Below are positions 22,729 through 35,400 of a stretch of 64,000 nt of DNA, one piece after another (position 1 is the first letter of the stretch; each line of letters opens with the position of its first letter). This DNA is from Calocera cornea HHB12733. Taxonomy: Eukaryota; Basidiomycota; Dacrymycetes; Dacrymycetales; Dacrymycetaceae. The translations under genes were made by a program, and so were the position numbers. The notes under the pieces were generated by a model. That model was not told where the DNA came from. It saw nothing but the letters and a program-made list of their open reading frames with translations, and searched no databases. The stretch is taken from positions 45,030 to 109,029 of the forward strand of contig KV424018.1 of NCBI GenBank assembly GCA_001632435.1, written 5' to 3'.

Positions 22729-24162
22729 TCAGTAGTCGTCAGGCGTTGACAACAACTCTTCGACCTCCGCTGCGTCATCTAGTATATCTTCCCAGTTGGC
22801 AATTTGAGGGGGCCGCCGCATCACGCAATCATTGACCAGATCTACATCGTCCTCGTCCTTTGTCAAATCCACAATCTCTGGCATCGACCATATCATAGTG
22901 TCCCATGCCGGGGCCGATCGCGATCTGCTCGATGCCTTGCGACGCGAAGCTGAATGATTGTCTATCATGCTCAGCGCGGTAGGGCCTTCTTCATCATCTT
23001 CCTCATCGATTGTCAAATCCACAAGGTCTGCCTTCAGCCATTCCGGCGTATCCCATGCCAGGGCGGATCGAGAGCCGCTCGATGCGCTGGTATGCGAAGC
23101 TGAGTGATCGTCTCTCATGCTCGATGCAGTGGCGCCTTGTGCGGCAGGGACTCGCCCAAATGCATCCCGTGCTTCCAAGGAGGATGAGAATACCTCCTTC
23201 TCCCTCCGCATACCTGTGATCGGGGCCGTCCGATGCATGCCCAGCGTGCCTCTCTTAAAGCTTTGCGAGAACGTATCTGGGCGGATGGGCCTCTTCCGAA
23301 GGTCGTCCTGAGTCACCACAGGGTGCTGCATGAACCGGGGTTCATGGCCGAAGGACGTCATTATGAAACAGTCCCGGAGAAGGGGCTTCGTCAAGTAACC
23401 GATGTACTGGTCTGTTCAATATGATCAATGAATTTCAAGTCGTCTTTGACGGGATTGTAAGCTTACAGCCCGGCCTAGGTCTCAGTTCCAGAATAGGACC
23501 GAAATAAGAGCTCCAATCCACACGAAGACGGATGCAGGTCACATCTATCACACGCCCCTGAAGCTGCCACGGCTTCAAGAAGCTGTCGACCTCTTTCATA
23601 AGGTCACGGTAGAAGCGCCTAATCAGAGTGAAGATCCAGTCGTCGGCTGCCTCCCGATCCCTCGCGCATAAACCACCGATATAGCCCTCCAGGATATCGG
23701 CATAGACTTTGATCTGTGCATGTGAACGATCCATGCCCTGCCGAAGACCAGGAAGCGGACGATCCATTTCCTCGTCAAGACCGAGGGCAATAGTAATGAC
23801 CAGCTGACACCATCTGCACTCGAAGGTTTCGCGCAGATCCTTGAGAATAAGCTGTCAGCATGTCGAAGGGCTCTCATAGAAAACTCACGTGCAAGAGCAG
23901 TGAATCTGCCCCTATACGGTCTATCGTCTTTTCATACAGATACTTGGTCACTTGCGTCTTTAGTGCATCGTCTCCAATCCACGCCATGCGGTCTGACAAG
24001 TGAGATCAGTATACAACGGGCAGGCCACCTGGGTTGTGCAAGCGCACTGAAAGTGTCCAGGAGGACCTCGGAGTTCCGCTTATAGCGCCAAATGTCATAT
24101 CGCACTCTGTCGGTCATCCAGGGCAATGGATCGACCATCTCACGACAAGGATGGGTGAACAT
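22729..24162 (-). CDS. Unknown protein with duplicated SUMO-interaction-like motifs
   Basis: I do not recognise this gene. Joined exons begin within MFTHPCREMVDPLPWMTDRV (a second ATG starts at MVDPLPW). They continue RYDIWRYKRNSEVLLDTFNR, MAWIGDDALKTQVTKYLYEK, DLRETFECRWCQLVITIALG and KVYADILEGYIGGLCARDRE, a helical, possibly globular region. The C-terminal part is disordered and contains a block of about 50 residues present twice: DDHSAS..RSAL-AWDTPEW..LVDLTIDEEDDEE and DNHSAS..RSAP-AWDTMIW..IVDLTKDEDD. Each ends in a hydrophobic VDLT core followed by acids, the usual form of a SUMO-interaction motif. It ends with a third acidic stretch. Nuclear SUMO-dependent function is a guess. Confidence 0.65.
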
Positions 24163-24559
24163 GGGTCACTGGAAGTACAGACTAGGAGTGAACAAGCAGA
24201 GCTTGAGATAGTGGTCAGTTGAGGGAGGGACGTTGAGAGGGCAGAAGGGAGGAGGTCCTTGTAACACGTGCCCACAGGATGAGCAGTCGCCTGACTTTGC
24301 CATGTGCGGTGCGAGAAGCCAGCCTTCCCTTAGGATGCCGAATATGGGTTGAACCTGGATCTTCACAGATAAGACAAAGAACGGATGTAAGGATTGACCC
24401 CTTGATGGACAATGCAATACAAAAGCAGTTGAAATATAGTCGGTGTGGCACGCGCCCCCACTGCCATTCAAGCTTCTAAGCGGTGTGGGACCCTAAAAGC
24501 CGAGGAGGATCATTCCGACAGCGCCGGTAGCAGTCACCACATCGTGCTGCACTCCCATC
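24163..24559. other. Intergenic region, nothing recognised
   Basis: About 400 bases between divergent starts at 24162 and 24560. It must hold both promoters. Short open frames are present but show no coding pattern. Confidence 0.4.
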
Positions 24560-25467
24560 ATGAAGACGGCCCGGATAGCCTTTCTAACTGTCGGAGAACT
24601 CACTGGAGCTACAGCGGAGAAGTACGGACAACTGGTTGACTTGTTTCGAGGTCTATTCGCCCAGTCACAACCAGCTGCTACGAAGGAGTCCGTCCAGGTC
24701 GTTATCGACGACTGGGACGTGCGAAGTGGCGTTTGGCCCTCTCCCGAACAGCTCGATACTTACCAAGCACTCCTCATACCAGGATCTGGTGAGAACCCGA
24801 CCACTAGTCTATGACAGTTGCTCACTGAGCAATTGTCGACAACTGTAGCGGCTTGTGCCTTCGACGACGCCCTTCCCTGGCTTCAGCAACTGCTTGCTTT
24901 GATTCGGAACACATATCACAATAAGCCCCACATCAAAATCATCGGTATATGCTTCGGTCATCAAGCGATTGCAAGAGCGTTGGGGGGCCAATGTGTAAAG
25001 AATGACAAGGGGTGGGAAATAGGGGTGGCTGAAGTGACGTTGTCGGATGCTGGAAAGGCACTGTTTGGACAAGGCACATTGGTACGTCTGCCCCCGTATC
25101 CGTACACGCACGAAGGCTCAATACTGATCTGCAGAGAATACAACAAATGCACCGGGATCATGTCCCGTCGGTACCCAAGTCACAAGCGTTCGAACTTCTA
25201 GGGTGGACGAGCGTCGCACCGGTTCAGGGCCTTGTCAACTACTATCCTGGCTCAAGGGAGATACATGTCTTCACGTTGCAGGGGCATCCGGAGTTCAGCC
25301 TTGGCTCTGACATCGTAACGAGACTGATCAATGATCGCCAAGCAAACGGCGTCTTCGATGCCCAGCTCGCCGATACGGGCAGGACGCTGGCCGTAAAGGA
25401 CAGCGAGGGCGTGACGGTTGTCGGCGGCATCCTATGGAAGCGAGTTCTTGGCATCGATGCGGCATAA
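24560..25467 (+). CDS. Class I glutamine amidotransferase-like protein
   Basis: GATase1-fold hydrolase of the free-standing fungal type (yeast YLR126C-like), expected to act on a gamma-glutamyl or amide bond in the cytosol. Three exons. The start MKTARIAFLTVGELTGATAE leads to YQALLIPGS. The second exon carries the nucleophile elbow IKIIGICFGHQAIARALGG with the active cysteine. The third carries FTLQGHPEFS with the partner His and Glu. All three triad residues are present. Length about 260 residues. Intron 1 lies after PGS and intron 2 after GQGTL. The exact substrate is not known. It is convergent with the SNARE gene, 48 bases between stops. Confidence 0.85.
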
Positions 25468-25515
25468 TGATAACGTAGTGTGGCGAGGGAATAGAACAAA
25501 GACTGTACAGACACA

Positions 25516-26275
25516 TCACGTCTTGAATACAATGATGAGGATGAGCAGAACAAATATGAGGAGTCCAATAGACCAAGCCGACGCTGTCAAGGTTCGGTGG
25601 GCAGTCCGACTCGTAGAGATAGTTGTACTTACCGTTGTTCCTCGCACCTTTGGCAACTGCGTCCAATCTCCTTCTAGCTCTGGCCAGATTGCTATCCGTT
25701 CGGTCGACATCGTGATCCAGTTCCTCCAGCAAACCGGTGTGCACGTCCAACTCCGACCCGATCTGTAGGCCAATGTCGTGCTGCCTGCGGATAGAGCTCG
25801 ACAGATGATCAAGATGCTGGTCTTGCTGATCCATCAATTGAGACTGCATTTGCAGTTCTGTATGCGGAGAGAAGGTGGGAGAAGGAGGGGGTGAGTCGCG
25901 AAACGGAATGGCCATGTCTCGCTCGCGAGGTCGGCCGTCCTCCCGGGCGGTGGGGCGCAATGGTGCAGGCTTATCCGAAGCAGCAGATTTCGGCGGTGGC
26001 AGATCGATCCCATCCCACGTAGATCCCAACATTGCGCGCATCTTCTCCCAGCCCTCTCTCAACTCCGTAGTATCTGGCGAGTCCGATTGACCCTCCAGCT
26101 CGAGGATCCCATTCACCAGGGCCGCAGCATTGGAATTGATTTGCGAAGCGAGTGATGGCGGTATGGGCTGTGGAGGTACGGCGGACAGAAGACGGTTCCT
26201 GTCAAGGATGAGAGGAAGCGATCGTGATACGAGAAGGCTCAGGCGAGCTGGTGTTGCAGGTGGTGGTGGTGGCAT
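25516..26275 (-). CDS. Qc-SNARE, syntaxin 8 / Syn8-like
   Basis: Tail-anchored SNARE for endosomal or vacuolar fusion. Two exons, start at 26275 with MPPPPPATPARLSLLVSRSL. The N-terminal helical region (LVNGILELEG, LREGWEKMRAML) is followed by a Pro/Arg-rich linker. The SNARE motif reads DHLSSSIRRQHDIGLQIGSE and LDVHTGLLEELDHDVDRTDS, and the single C-terminal span is WSIGLLIFVLLILIIVFKT. Aligned with syntaxin-8 proteins, the central ionic-layer glutamine is replaced by histidine (ELDVHTGLL). An ATG farther upstream (26416) in the same frame is possible but adds an unlikely extension. Confidence 0.78.
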
Positions 26276-26519
26276 GGTGAAGAGTTGCCGTTCGGGGGCG
26301 ACCATGTTCCTGGGACAGGGACCATGGCCGTTTGTGTCCGTGACATTCACAGCCATGCCGTCTTGCGCATGTACAGCGGCACAGTTGCTGTATCGCCTTA
26401 CTGAGACGACATTCAAACAACATATAGCGCGTTACGTGGCGGCATAACATCGGGTGGCACTGGTGTCATCAGCCATTTTGCGCTGCAGTCCATGCATTAC
26501 ACGTGCTAGCAATCGACAA

Positions 26520-28779
26520 CTACGCCTCAATCTCGACCCTCCTAGGATTGGCCGTACCCCACGCCGCGCGTCCCGTCCTCCCGGCGGCTGTACGAGATTG
26601 AGTGGTGGGTGCGTCAGTTTTCTCCGACTGTCCGTTCGCAATTGCAGCCGCAACAGCGGGCTTTGTGATCGGGAGCGGTTGGCTTCGAAGACTGTCGAAG
26701 ACCCGCTGAGCGTGCTCGATGTTTCGAATGAACCAGCCTCCGTATCTCCGACCAACCGTTGACTCTGCTATGTGGACGGTGTTCTGCGAGAGTCATTAGC
26801 GACTAGAAATAGACCCTATCGATTGTAACATACCTCCTCAATGGCGAAGTCTAGGTCGGTAGTAGACACGATCTCTCCTTCAAGTAAACTTCCAGCAGAG
26901 GTGGCCGGGCGGGTCAAGCTTCGGGAAAACTGCTTCATCACCATCATCTGCTGCACCAGCTCCTCTTCATCAGCATCCAGGAAGTTGGCAAGCTTCCCAG
27001 CGTCCAAGGAGGTGTATAGTTTGAGGAAGCTACGCAAAGTAGGAACAGTATCCTGCGCACGAACGTCGGAAAGGAAGAGGGCAAGATGCCTCGTCGCGGG
27101 GTCTGCAGGAGGTTCTGCTAGCCATGCTGCAAGCTGCACCTCGTTTTCGTAAGGCGGAGGGTTTGCCGCAATGAATTTGGGGCACGCGAATGTGAACAAC
27201 TCCTCGAACGCTGCCAAGCCCTCCGAACTAGACAAAGTCAGCGATGTTGAGAGAGTTCAGCCGGAAGGACTAACCCTTGAGTCATCTTGCCATATTGCTC
27301 TCCATACTTCTCCTTGACAGTGTTCATGATATTGTCGTCCAGACGCGTAGGAGACAATGCACTGCAGATGGCAAGCAACGCATACATGCGGTCTCCGGTC
27401 TTGTTGACCTGGTCATACTGGTAGCTTCGGGTATGATACTGGCGCATCCGGTTGATGAAGTTGAGAATGGTCACAAACGTGCGAATCGCATCCGGATACC
27501 GACGCAGCATGAGGTAGCAGAACCCCACGTAGTAGTATGTGGCCACGTGGCACGCTGTCACCCGTGCAAGAGGGGCCTACCATACGATATCAGATCTGGG
27601 CAATCGATCCATCTCCTGACTGACCTTTTGTGATAATTCGACGTTGTCCATGACCTTGAGGGCAAGCGTGTAGTCGCCCAGGAGGGCATGGACGCGTAAC
27701 AGTCCAATGATGCTGAAGTAGCCAAGCATTCGATACAACGACCGCGTGCCGTACTCTCCGACAATCTCCCTAGGATCCACCTCAGCACTGGTTGTGAAAC
27801 AGAGCAAGGCTCACTCACGCGACAGTTTCAGGGCTTTCGCCCGCCTGTGTCGCCTTGAGGTATTCGATGATCTGAGACTTCTGAATGAGGGAGTACAAGA
27901 CGTTGAGCACGCTGTAACAACTCCATATCTGAAAGCAGTTCAGGGTTGCTCAGGTCGTGGCGAGCGATGTCCACGTACCTGCGTGCCTTCGGCAAGCATC
28001 ACGATCTCCTCCTCATTCTTGTTCACGACCTTGCTCCTCCAAGAACAGAATGACTGAAACTGGTAGATGAACTCATCGATGATGTCCCAAAGCCACTGTT
28101 CCGGAAGATCTAATGGGGCAGGGCCATCCGAGTTGAGCAGATAGTTGAAGAGCTCGCATGAGTTTTCGTAGGAATGGAATCGATCGTCGATATTGGGCGA
28201 AAGACGAGAATAGACATGTCTAACAAGACAGGGCTGTCAATAGTTGTAGCCTGTAGCGGTATATGTGCCACATACCGGTAGTATAGCTCCCTGTACAGAA
28301 TCAAGAAGATAGGATCATCACCCACCAGGGGCGAGATGGTCTCCGCTTCCGGCCACTCGGTCTTAGCGTAGAACTTCTCTGTCAGTCGATTCCACCCGCT
28401 TTCGTATGCCAAGCTGATCTCCGCTAGGTTTCCGTCGCGAATGGACTGGTGGAAATGGACGATGAACTACAAGATCGTCCTCAGTTGTGCGGGGTTCACC
28501 ATCCCCTAAACAGAGTACGTACGCGCTTCACTGCATCGGGGACGGAGGCCAGTGCCTGTTGCTGAGCCATCTGCATTTGCATGGCAGCCAAGGTCGCCTG
28601 ATCGAGCTGTACTTGGTCTACAGAGAGACAGTGAGCGACATCGAGATGAAGATATCGAGGCAATACTGACCATCATACAGGCCCGGTGCGCCGCTCTGGA
28701 CATAGTTGCCAATAGCAAAATCCAGATTGTCGCCCAAGTCCTCATCCAGCTCTTGCTCGTAAACGTTTCTCTGCGCCAT
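26520..28779 (-). CDS. Translation initiation factor eIF3 subunit l
   Basis: PCI-domain subunit of eIF3, acting in 43S preinitiation complex assembly. The start at 28779 gives [20 protein letters not shown]. The next exons give [20 protein letters not shown], then [13 protein letters not shown] and [20 protein letters not shown]. The core carries the eIF3l hallmarks [36 protein letters not shown] and [20 protein letters not shown]. The C-terminus is a winged-helix part ([35 protein letters not shown]) and a short Ala/Thr-rich tail. About 640 residues, normal for the family. It is tandem with the SNARE gene, 245 bases downstream. Confidence 0.9.
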
Positions 28780-28962
28780 GACGGTGTCCAGTGGTCTACA
28801 GGTAGACGCTTGTTCAGTACAGATGGCTGCGTCTGTAACTGCGGCACGAGGCGCTCTCCAATATTGCTGGTGGCGGCGCGCGAGCTGCAACGAATTTTGG
28901 CAAGGCACCTTTGCTTCCGTCAATGTGAAAGAGGCCGTGGGCGACTTAGGCGCGCTCCTATG

Positions 28963-29869
28963 ATTTTGGCCCTGCTGTCAATTTGTGTCCGCCAGGAAGC
29001 GGACCCTGACGCCCGCTTTGAACTGTTGCAAGCGGGAGCAAAGGGAGCGCGCCGGCAGTGCAACTTGTGGGAGGACTTGTTCACTCGAGTCAATTCCTCC
29101 GGTAGCCCCCACGAGTGCAAATACTCCAAATGGCCCCTAGAAAGCGGGATCAAGCCGGAGCACGGAAGTAACATAAGTAGCGGAAGTACACTGAACAACG
29201 GAAGCAGATAAAACAATGGAAGCAAGAATAAAACAGCGGAAGCAAGCTCAATACCGGAAGCAACAGTTGGGGGAAGTAAGTTAGGTAGCGGAACCAGACA
29301 ACATGGGAGGAGCGATGGCAGCGGGGCAAGCACATCAAGTGAAGGAAGCAAAGGTGCCTGCGGAAGCAAAACGGAAGCACATGTGGGAGCGGAAGCAGAA
29401 ATAAGTATCGGAAGTAACCTTTCAGCGGAAGTAAATATGAGGGGAAGTAAATCTTCTGCGGAAGCATAATTGAAAACGCAAGCAGAGGGAGAAACGACGG
29501 AAAATGCACTATCAGAAGCAAACTCAGTGGAGAAAGCGGACCCACTCATGAAACCAATAAATGCAGCGGAGGCAGACCAAGTGTCAAGAGCACTTTGGTA
29601 GCGGAAGCCAATGCGATATCGGAAGCAAAACGGCTACCGGAGGCACATTGAGCAGTCCATACAAAAAACAGCGGACACAAATAAGTTTACGGATGCAAAT
29701 AATAACGCGGAGGTAAACCGAATTTCTGGGGTAAATGGACTAGCGGAAGCAAGGGGTACAGCGGACGCAGAACCTTCCGCGAGTAAATTGCCGAAACGGA
29801 AGCACAAGTGCCCTTGCTCGGAAGCAAAGATTGCGACACTTCAGAAATATAAGTCCTCCTCTAAGTTGC
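28963..29869 (+). mobile_element. Element with array 3, bounded by inverted repeats
   Basis: The left part opens ATTTTGGCCCTGCTGTCA (28963), continues with GCGGGAGCAAAGG (29033), then GCAACTTGTGGGAGGACTT (29061-29079). An array of more than 25 CGGAAGCAAA/CGGAAGTAAA cores follows, about 29160-29830. The right boundary is AAGTCCTCCTCTAAGTTGC (29851-29869), which is the reverse complement of the 29061-29079 motif with four differences. So the array is framed by 19-base inverted repeats. No copy of the ATTTTGG terminus is seen on the right. It lies between the eIF3l promoter and the 3' end of the peptidase gene. No protein is encoded. Confidence 0.6.
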
Positions 29870-29921
29870 CCTTCCCGCGTAATCGTCGGCATTGTCAATT
29901 TAAGTACATCACGACAGAGTC

Positions 29922-32218
29922 TCATTGTTTCAAGCCCCAGACCTCTTCGTACCACGCAAGTTCTTTCTCGGCCGCATCTTTCATCGTTTCTGCTTTCCTC
30001 CATCCATGCCCTTCCCCCTCATAAACGACCATATCGACCTTGCCCCCTCGTTCTTGGATCTTCTGCAGTATAAGCTCGGCCTGGTTGGGCGGCACCACCG
30101 GGTCAATAGATCCTTGTAAGAGCTGTTGAACGAGTTGCTGTCAGAAGATGCGTCCGTGGATCATAGTACGCTTACCAGAAGAGGCGCCTTGATCTTCTCG
30201 GCCTTGTAGATCGGCGAACGGTCCCGAAGAACTTCTGGGATCTCGTCCACAGTCCCGCCCAGCAGCTTGTCCCCATACCTGTTCACTCCTTAGCACAGCC
30301 AGTGGTTCAGCGCACGGCAAAGGAACGCACCTGGACTCGAACTTGTGTGTGTCGGTCGCCAACGCCTTCAGGTCGCTGATCCCGAACAAGCTCACACCGG
30401 CCGTGTACACATCCGGATAATCGCACAGCGCAGCGAGGACCGTGAACCCGCCCGACGAGCGGCCGCGGATGCCCACGCGCTGCGTGTCGATCAGGCCTGC
30501 CTCGCCGAGCGCAGCGACGCACGCGGCCGAGTCGCGCACGTCGACGATGCCCCACTCGCCGTTCAGCAGGTCGCGGTACGCCTTGCCGTACCCTGTGCTG
30601 CCGCCGTACTGCACATCGATCCAGGCGTACCCGCGCGTGGTGAAGAACTGCACACCAAGGCTCAGCCCGGCGTGCGCGGCGCCTGCTCGGGGGTCAGTGC
30701 TGCTCTGCTCTGCCTGCCCCAAGCGCAACGCTCACCCGTTGGTCCACCATGGACAGACACCAGCGCGGGCGGCTTCTCTCCCTCCGGAGCGACGTACTCC
30801 GGGTTCTTCGGCGGGTAGTACAGCACGTGCACAGGCCCATCAGGAGTCGTAAGCGTCCTCGGCTGCGCGGCCGAGAACAGCTCTGGCGACAAGTCGAGAT
30901 TGGCCGGCTTGCTGAGCGTCTCGTAGGTCACGCTGTCCCCCTTCAGCGTCAGCAGGATGAGGGAGAGCGGCGTGGTGTCCGTCGCTCCGAGCATGACCGC
31001 CTTGGTGTCCGAGAGCGACCAGAGCTGCGCCATGGCCACGAAGGGGACGTCGAGCCGCTTGAAGGTGGGCGAGGAGCCGAGGGTGAGCAGGTTGAGCCGG
31101 TCGATGCCCTGGTCGACGGAGATCACTAGCGCTGTCTCCGGGCCCAGAACCGCTAGGCTAGAGTTTCCGAACGTCCAGTGGGGTGTTGCGCACTCCTCGC
31201 TGATCGGCTGCGGGAGCACGGGGCCTGCATGGCCCGTGGTCACGTCATACAACCACGGGTTCCAGAATCCAGAGACGTCGCTCTGGAAGAGCAGGCGCGT
31301 GGGGGAGAGCCAGACGGGCTCGGCGACCGAGATCTCGCCTTCCTTCCCGGCGATTGTCTTCGGTGGGCCGACGGAGATCCCCGAGGGGGAGGCGGTGACG
31401 GGCGCGAGCTGGAGCAGGCCGCCGTCCCACGGCATGTTGGGGTGCACCCTGCATCGCCAGTTTAGCTCAGTTGCTCCAAATGGAACAATGGAGCATGAGC
31501 GCACCACTGGAACCACGTGAGCCACTTGCCGTCCGGGCTCCAGCGCGGGGAGGAGTAGAAGTCCGCGCCTGTCACGACGGGCTGGGGCGGCTCGCCCCGG
31601 CGGAGGAGGACGATGGAGTTGACGACGTCTGCGGGGGCGGGGTGCGCGTGGTCTTCCATGACGGAGGCGAGGATGGAGGGGTCCTTTGGGTGCGGGCGGA
31701 AGTCGGCAAACCGGAGGTCTTTGTTCTCTGCTCTGGGTTAGCTGGGAGGGAAGGGGAGGAGGGGGAGCGGGAGACGCACCAGGGGTGAAGGCCTCTAGCT
31801 GGCCGTCCTTGACGGTATAGACCCTCCCACTGCCATAGTCCGAGAAGTAGACTACGCCGCCCTCGGCCCACACGGCGCCACCGCCGTACTCATGCACGCC
31901 CGTCCTGGCGTTCCACCCGCTTCCAAAGACGTCCTTCACCTTTGCGGGGTCGGCGAGCGAGCGCTGGACGAGGACAGAGCGGCCCCCTTCTGCGGGACGG
32001 GACTCGAGTGCGTAGATGGCGTGTGTGGACGGGTCTGCGGCGAGTGCGACGAGGGAGGTGGCGGAGGAGGTGATTGCCTCGACGGTGAGGGGCGACTTCC
32101 AGCTGCCGTACGGTGCGACGGTGGGCGGCATGGTGGTGATGGTGCGTGCGGGGGCGACGAGGTATGGGGTGGAGAGGACGGTGGTGCGAACGAGGGTATG
32201 GACGACTGCCGAGCGCAA
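29922..32218 (-). CDS. S9-family (prolyl oligopeptidase-type) serine peptidase
   Basis: Alpha/beta hydrolase with an N-terminal beta-propeller, expected to cut short peptides. The N-terminus (MRSAVVHTLVRTTVLSTPYL) may be a targeting peptide; a second ATG at MPPTVAPYGSW (about 32131) gives a cytosolic form. Propeller segments include HEYGGGAVWAEGGVVYFSDY, SPRWSPDGKWLTWFQW and EISVAEPVWLSPTRLLFQSD. The catalytic domain has PPALVSVHGGPTG, GYAWIDVQYGGSTGYGKAYR, the nucleophile motif GRSSGG (Ser), SIDPVVPPNQAE (Asp) and GEGHGW (His). All three triad residues are present. Ends YEEVWGLKQ at 29922. About 650 residues. Divergent from the WDR59-like gene, 211 bases between starts. Confidence 0.88.
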
Positions 32219-32429
32219 GGGCGAGCGGGCGAGGGGTGCGATGGCCAGAGTGACGGCGGGCGGAATGGGTGATCACTGATGGGCACACGACATAGGGCAC
32301 GCTTCTCCGCACGTGCCCCGGCGCTTCTTCGCATGTGATCCCTGCCCGCCCTCCCACCCACTAGCCACACAAGTCACGGCACATCGACTGAGGCTGCAAT
32401 ACCGGATGGTCACACGCTGCTGAGCAGCA
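32219..32429. promoter_or_regulatory. Divergent promoter, S9 peptidase / WDR59-like
   Basis: A 211-base gap between divergent starts. No named motif was found. The role is inferred from position. Confidence 0.4.
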
Positions 32430-35400
32430 ATGTCGACCGACGACGTCCTCTCACCCGCCAACATCCCCCTCCCGGGCAGCAGCCCCGACGACGCGGCGGG
32501 CTTGCCAGGCTCCCCGGACGACCACTCAGAGTCGAGCACAGGTGCGTACACTGACTGCACAGAGGCCCACATCGCCCATCCTCATCCCGCGGCAGACCCG
32601 TCCGGGAAGAGCACGTTCTACCAGAAGTTCAAGATCGACTTCAGGGAGCCTGTCGGCAATGTGAGCCTCCCCTTCCCCTCCTCACCCCGCGCACGACCCC
32701 CGCTGACCCCGCACCAGCTCAGCATCTCCCCCGCGGGCCGCGACGTCGTCCTCGCCGCACGCAAGGGGCTGTTCATCGTCGACCTCGAGCAGCCCTACTC
32801 GGCCCCGCGCTTCCTCCCCCAGGGCGGCACCTGGGAGGTAGCAGACGTGCAGTGGAACCCGCACCCGTCGCGCGCCGAGCTCATCGTCTCCACTTCCTCG
32901 CAGAAGCTGCTCATATGGAATCTCTACCTCAGCGGCAAGAGTAGCATCGAACAGATCCTGCATGCCCACTATCGTGCTATCACGGACTTGAACTGGCATG
33001 CGTATGAGCCGGAGGTAATCGCCAGCTGCGGGATCGACAGCTGGATATGGAGCTGGGATCTCAGGCAGGGGCCGAAGCCCACCATGGGCTTCTGCGCGTG
33101 GAACGGTGCGTCTCCCCTTACATGGATGTGTGCCGGGCTGACATCCCCCCAGCGAGCGCGACCCAAGTTAAGTGGAACCGGCAGGACGAGCACCTCCTCG
33201 CCTCCTCGCACGACAACTACGCGCTGATCTGGGACCGCCGCAAGGGCTCCGTCCCGCTCATCACGATGCGTGCGCACGACACCAAGATCTACGGGATCGA
33301 CTGGAGCAGGCGGCGGCGGAACGAGCTCGTCACCTGCGGGCTGGACAAGACGATCAAGTTCTGGCGGTTTGATGAGCTCGCGCGCATGCCGCATGCCCCG
33401 CTCGACAAGGTGCCCGCTGCGACGGCGCGGGGGGAGAAGGAGTTCCAGCCAACGAGGACCATACATACTGGGTATCCGGTCTGGAGGGCCAGGCACCTGC
33501 CCTTCGGACACGGCGTGCTCAGCATGGCCCAGAGGGGGGAGAACGCGCTCGATATGTGGAGCTTCAACTCGCCCGAGAAGCCCGTGCACAGGTTCGAGGG
33601 CCATTCCAACGTCGTCAAGGAGTTTGTGTGGCGGTCGAGGGGCGGGGGCGATCTTGACCACGGTGCGCCTGCCTTGTCGCTGTGCTGCTAGCCGACTGAC
33701 ACCGCGCAGACGACCGCGAGTTCCAGCTCATCACCTGGTCGAAAGACCACACGCTCCGCGGCTGGCCGCTCGAGCGGCCCGACGCCGAGAAAGTCGGCTT
33801 CCGCCACGGCGCAAAGATCAAGGTGATCCTTTCGCGGCGCAACGCCCCCGACGTCTCCTTCCGTGTGCCTCCCGAGCCCTCCCCAGCACGCAAAGTCACC
33901 TTCTCCGCGCCCACGGCCGGGCGGTCCATCCTCGCGGGCGTGCGCGCGACGCCGCAGGGGAACCTGAAGACCCCGCGCACGGGGAGCGACAAGGAGAACA
34001 ACAAGCCCGGGCGCGGCGGCAAGGCGAAGAAGGCGACTTTCCACGACGGCGGGTTCATGACGCGTGGGCATGCGCGCGGGCGACCGGCGCACTCGGGCTT
34101 GGACCAGATGACCTGGATCTCCAGCGTCAAGCTCGAGAAGAAGACGGACCAGGGGAGCACCGAGTCGCCTGAGCGGCCGGCGTCGGGCCCGCACTCGAGG
34201 GCACAGTCGCTCTCCCGCGCGAGCTCGCTCGATAAGGGCAGCACGAGGCGGACGAGGAGCTCGAGCAGGGAGCCGCTGGATGATCGCCCCTCCGATATCG
34301 CCCAGGAGATGGCTAATGTCGCGCAGACCTTCTCCCCGAGGGTCAAGTTCGAGAAGGTGGGAACACGCGCTGGTTCTCCTTTTGTTCTAGTATCTTACAA
34401 TCTCATACAGATCGACGTCACTGCACGGACTTGCACCATCTCCCTCCATGGCCCATGGCTCGAGTCCGACCAAGTCTTCCTCCGCGCGACGTTCACTTTC
34501 CCTTCCAACTACCCGCGCTCTAACAGCACCTCAGCCACCCCGCACATAGAGCTCGAGAAGACGTCGACCCTCCCGTTGCGGACCAGGGCGTATCTCCTGC
34601 GACACCTGCGTGAATTACGGGTACAGCGACGGCCCTGCTTGGAGGCATGCGTGCGGTTCCTGCTTGGCATGCCGGACGTCAACGGGAGGTTCAATGGGGC
34701 CGATCCGTTTGACGACGACGACGAGTCTGACGACGAGGACCGAGGAAGGCAGTCGGCGAGGGAAGCAATGGCGAGGAAGTTTAACATCAACGTCCCAACT
34801 GCGCGGAGAGGAGGAGCAACTTTCGGACCCAACGGTACAGTCGCTGCCATTGCCCTGCTGTGCATCGCTCACAAGTATGCACAGGGGAGCTCGTGTACTT
34901 CTATGCCCCTACGTTGCGGATACTGCCGCAAGGCGCTCGAATGAAGACGTCGAGATCCCCGTCCATCGTGTCCCGGAACACCACGCTGTCTGACAAGGCC
35001 AGGCTGCACGAGCACGACGCCAACCCTCTGAGCAACGCTATGGCAGGCCTGCTTCGCATGTCGCAGGCCCCAGGAGGGAAGGAGCCGGACCCACCGACCC
35101 GCCCGAGCACCAGGGCACCTTCCAACGATGCAGGCTCCCAGACCCTGGTGTGTTGTCTAGCGCGCTATCTGCTACTCATCTCATCTTCTTTCCAGCTGAG
35201 TTCCGCCGCCAAAGCTCGCACAAGAGGCTCTGGGACGTCCAATGAGCAGGCAGAGCGCCTTGCCCTTCGCACGACCGTCATCTCTCCTCCGAAGGTATTC
35301 ATCAGAGATGTCTCGCATCTTATGCCGAGCGACAAGGAGCTGGCCAAGGATTACTCCTGTCGAAGAGGTGATCTAATTGAGCTTTGCGAGACGAACGCCA

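Noticed and set aside
33270..34172. 300-codon alternative frame over the WDR59-like gene
   Set aside because: It is an Arg/Pro-rich shadow of the real WD40 frame.
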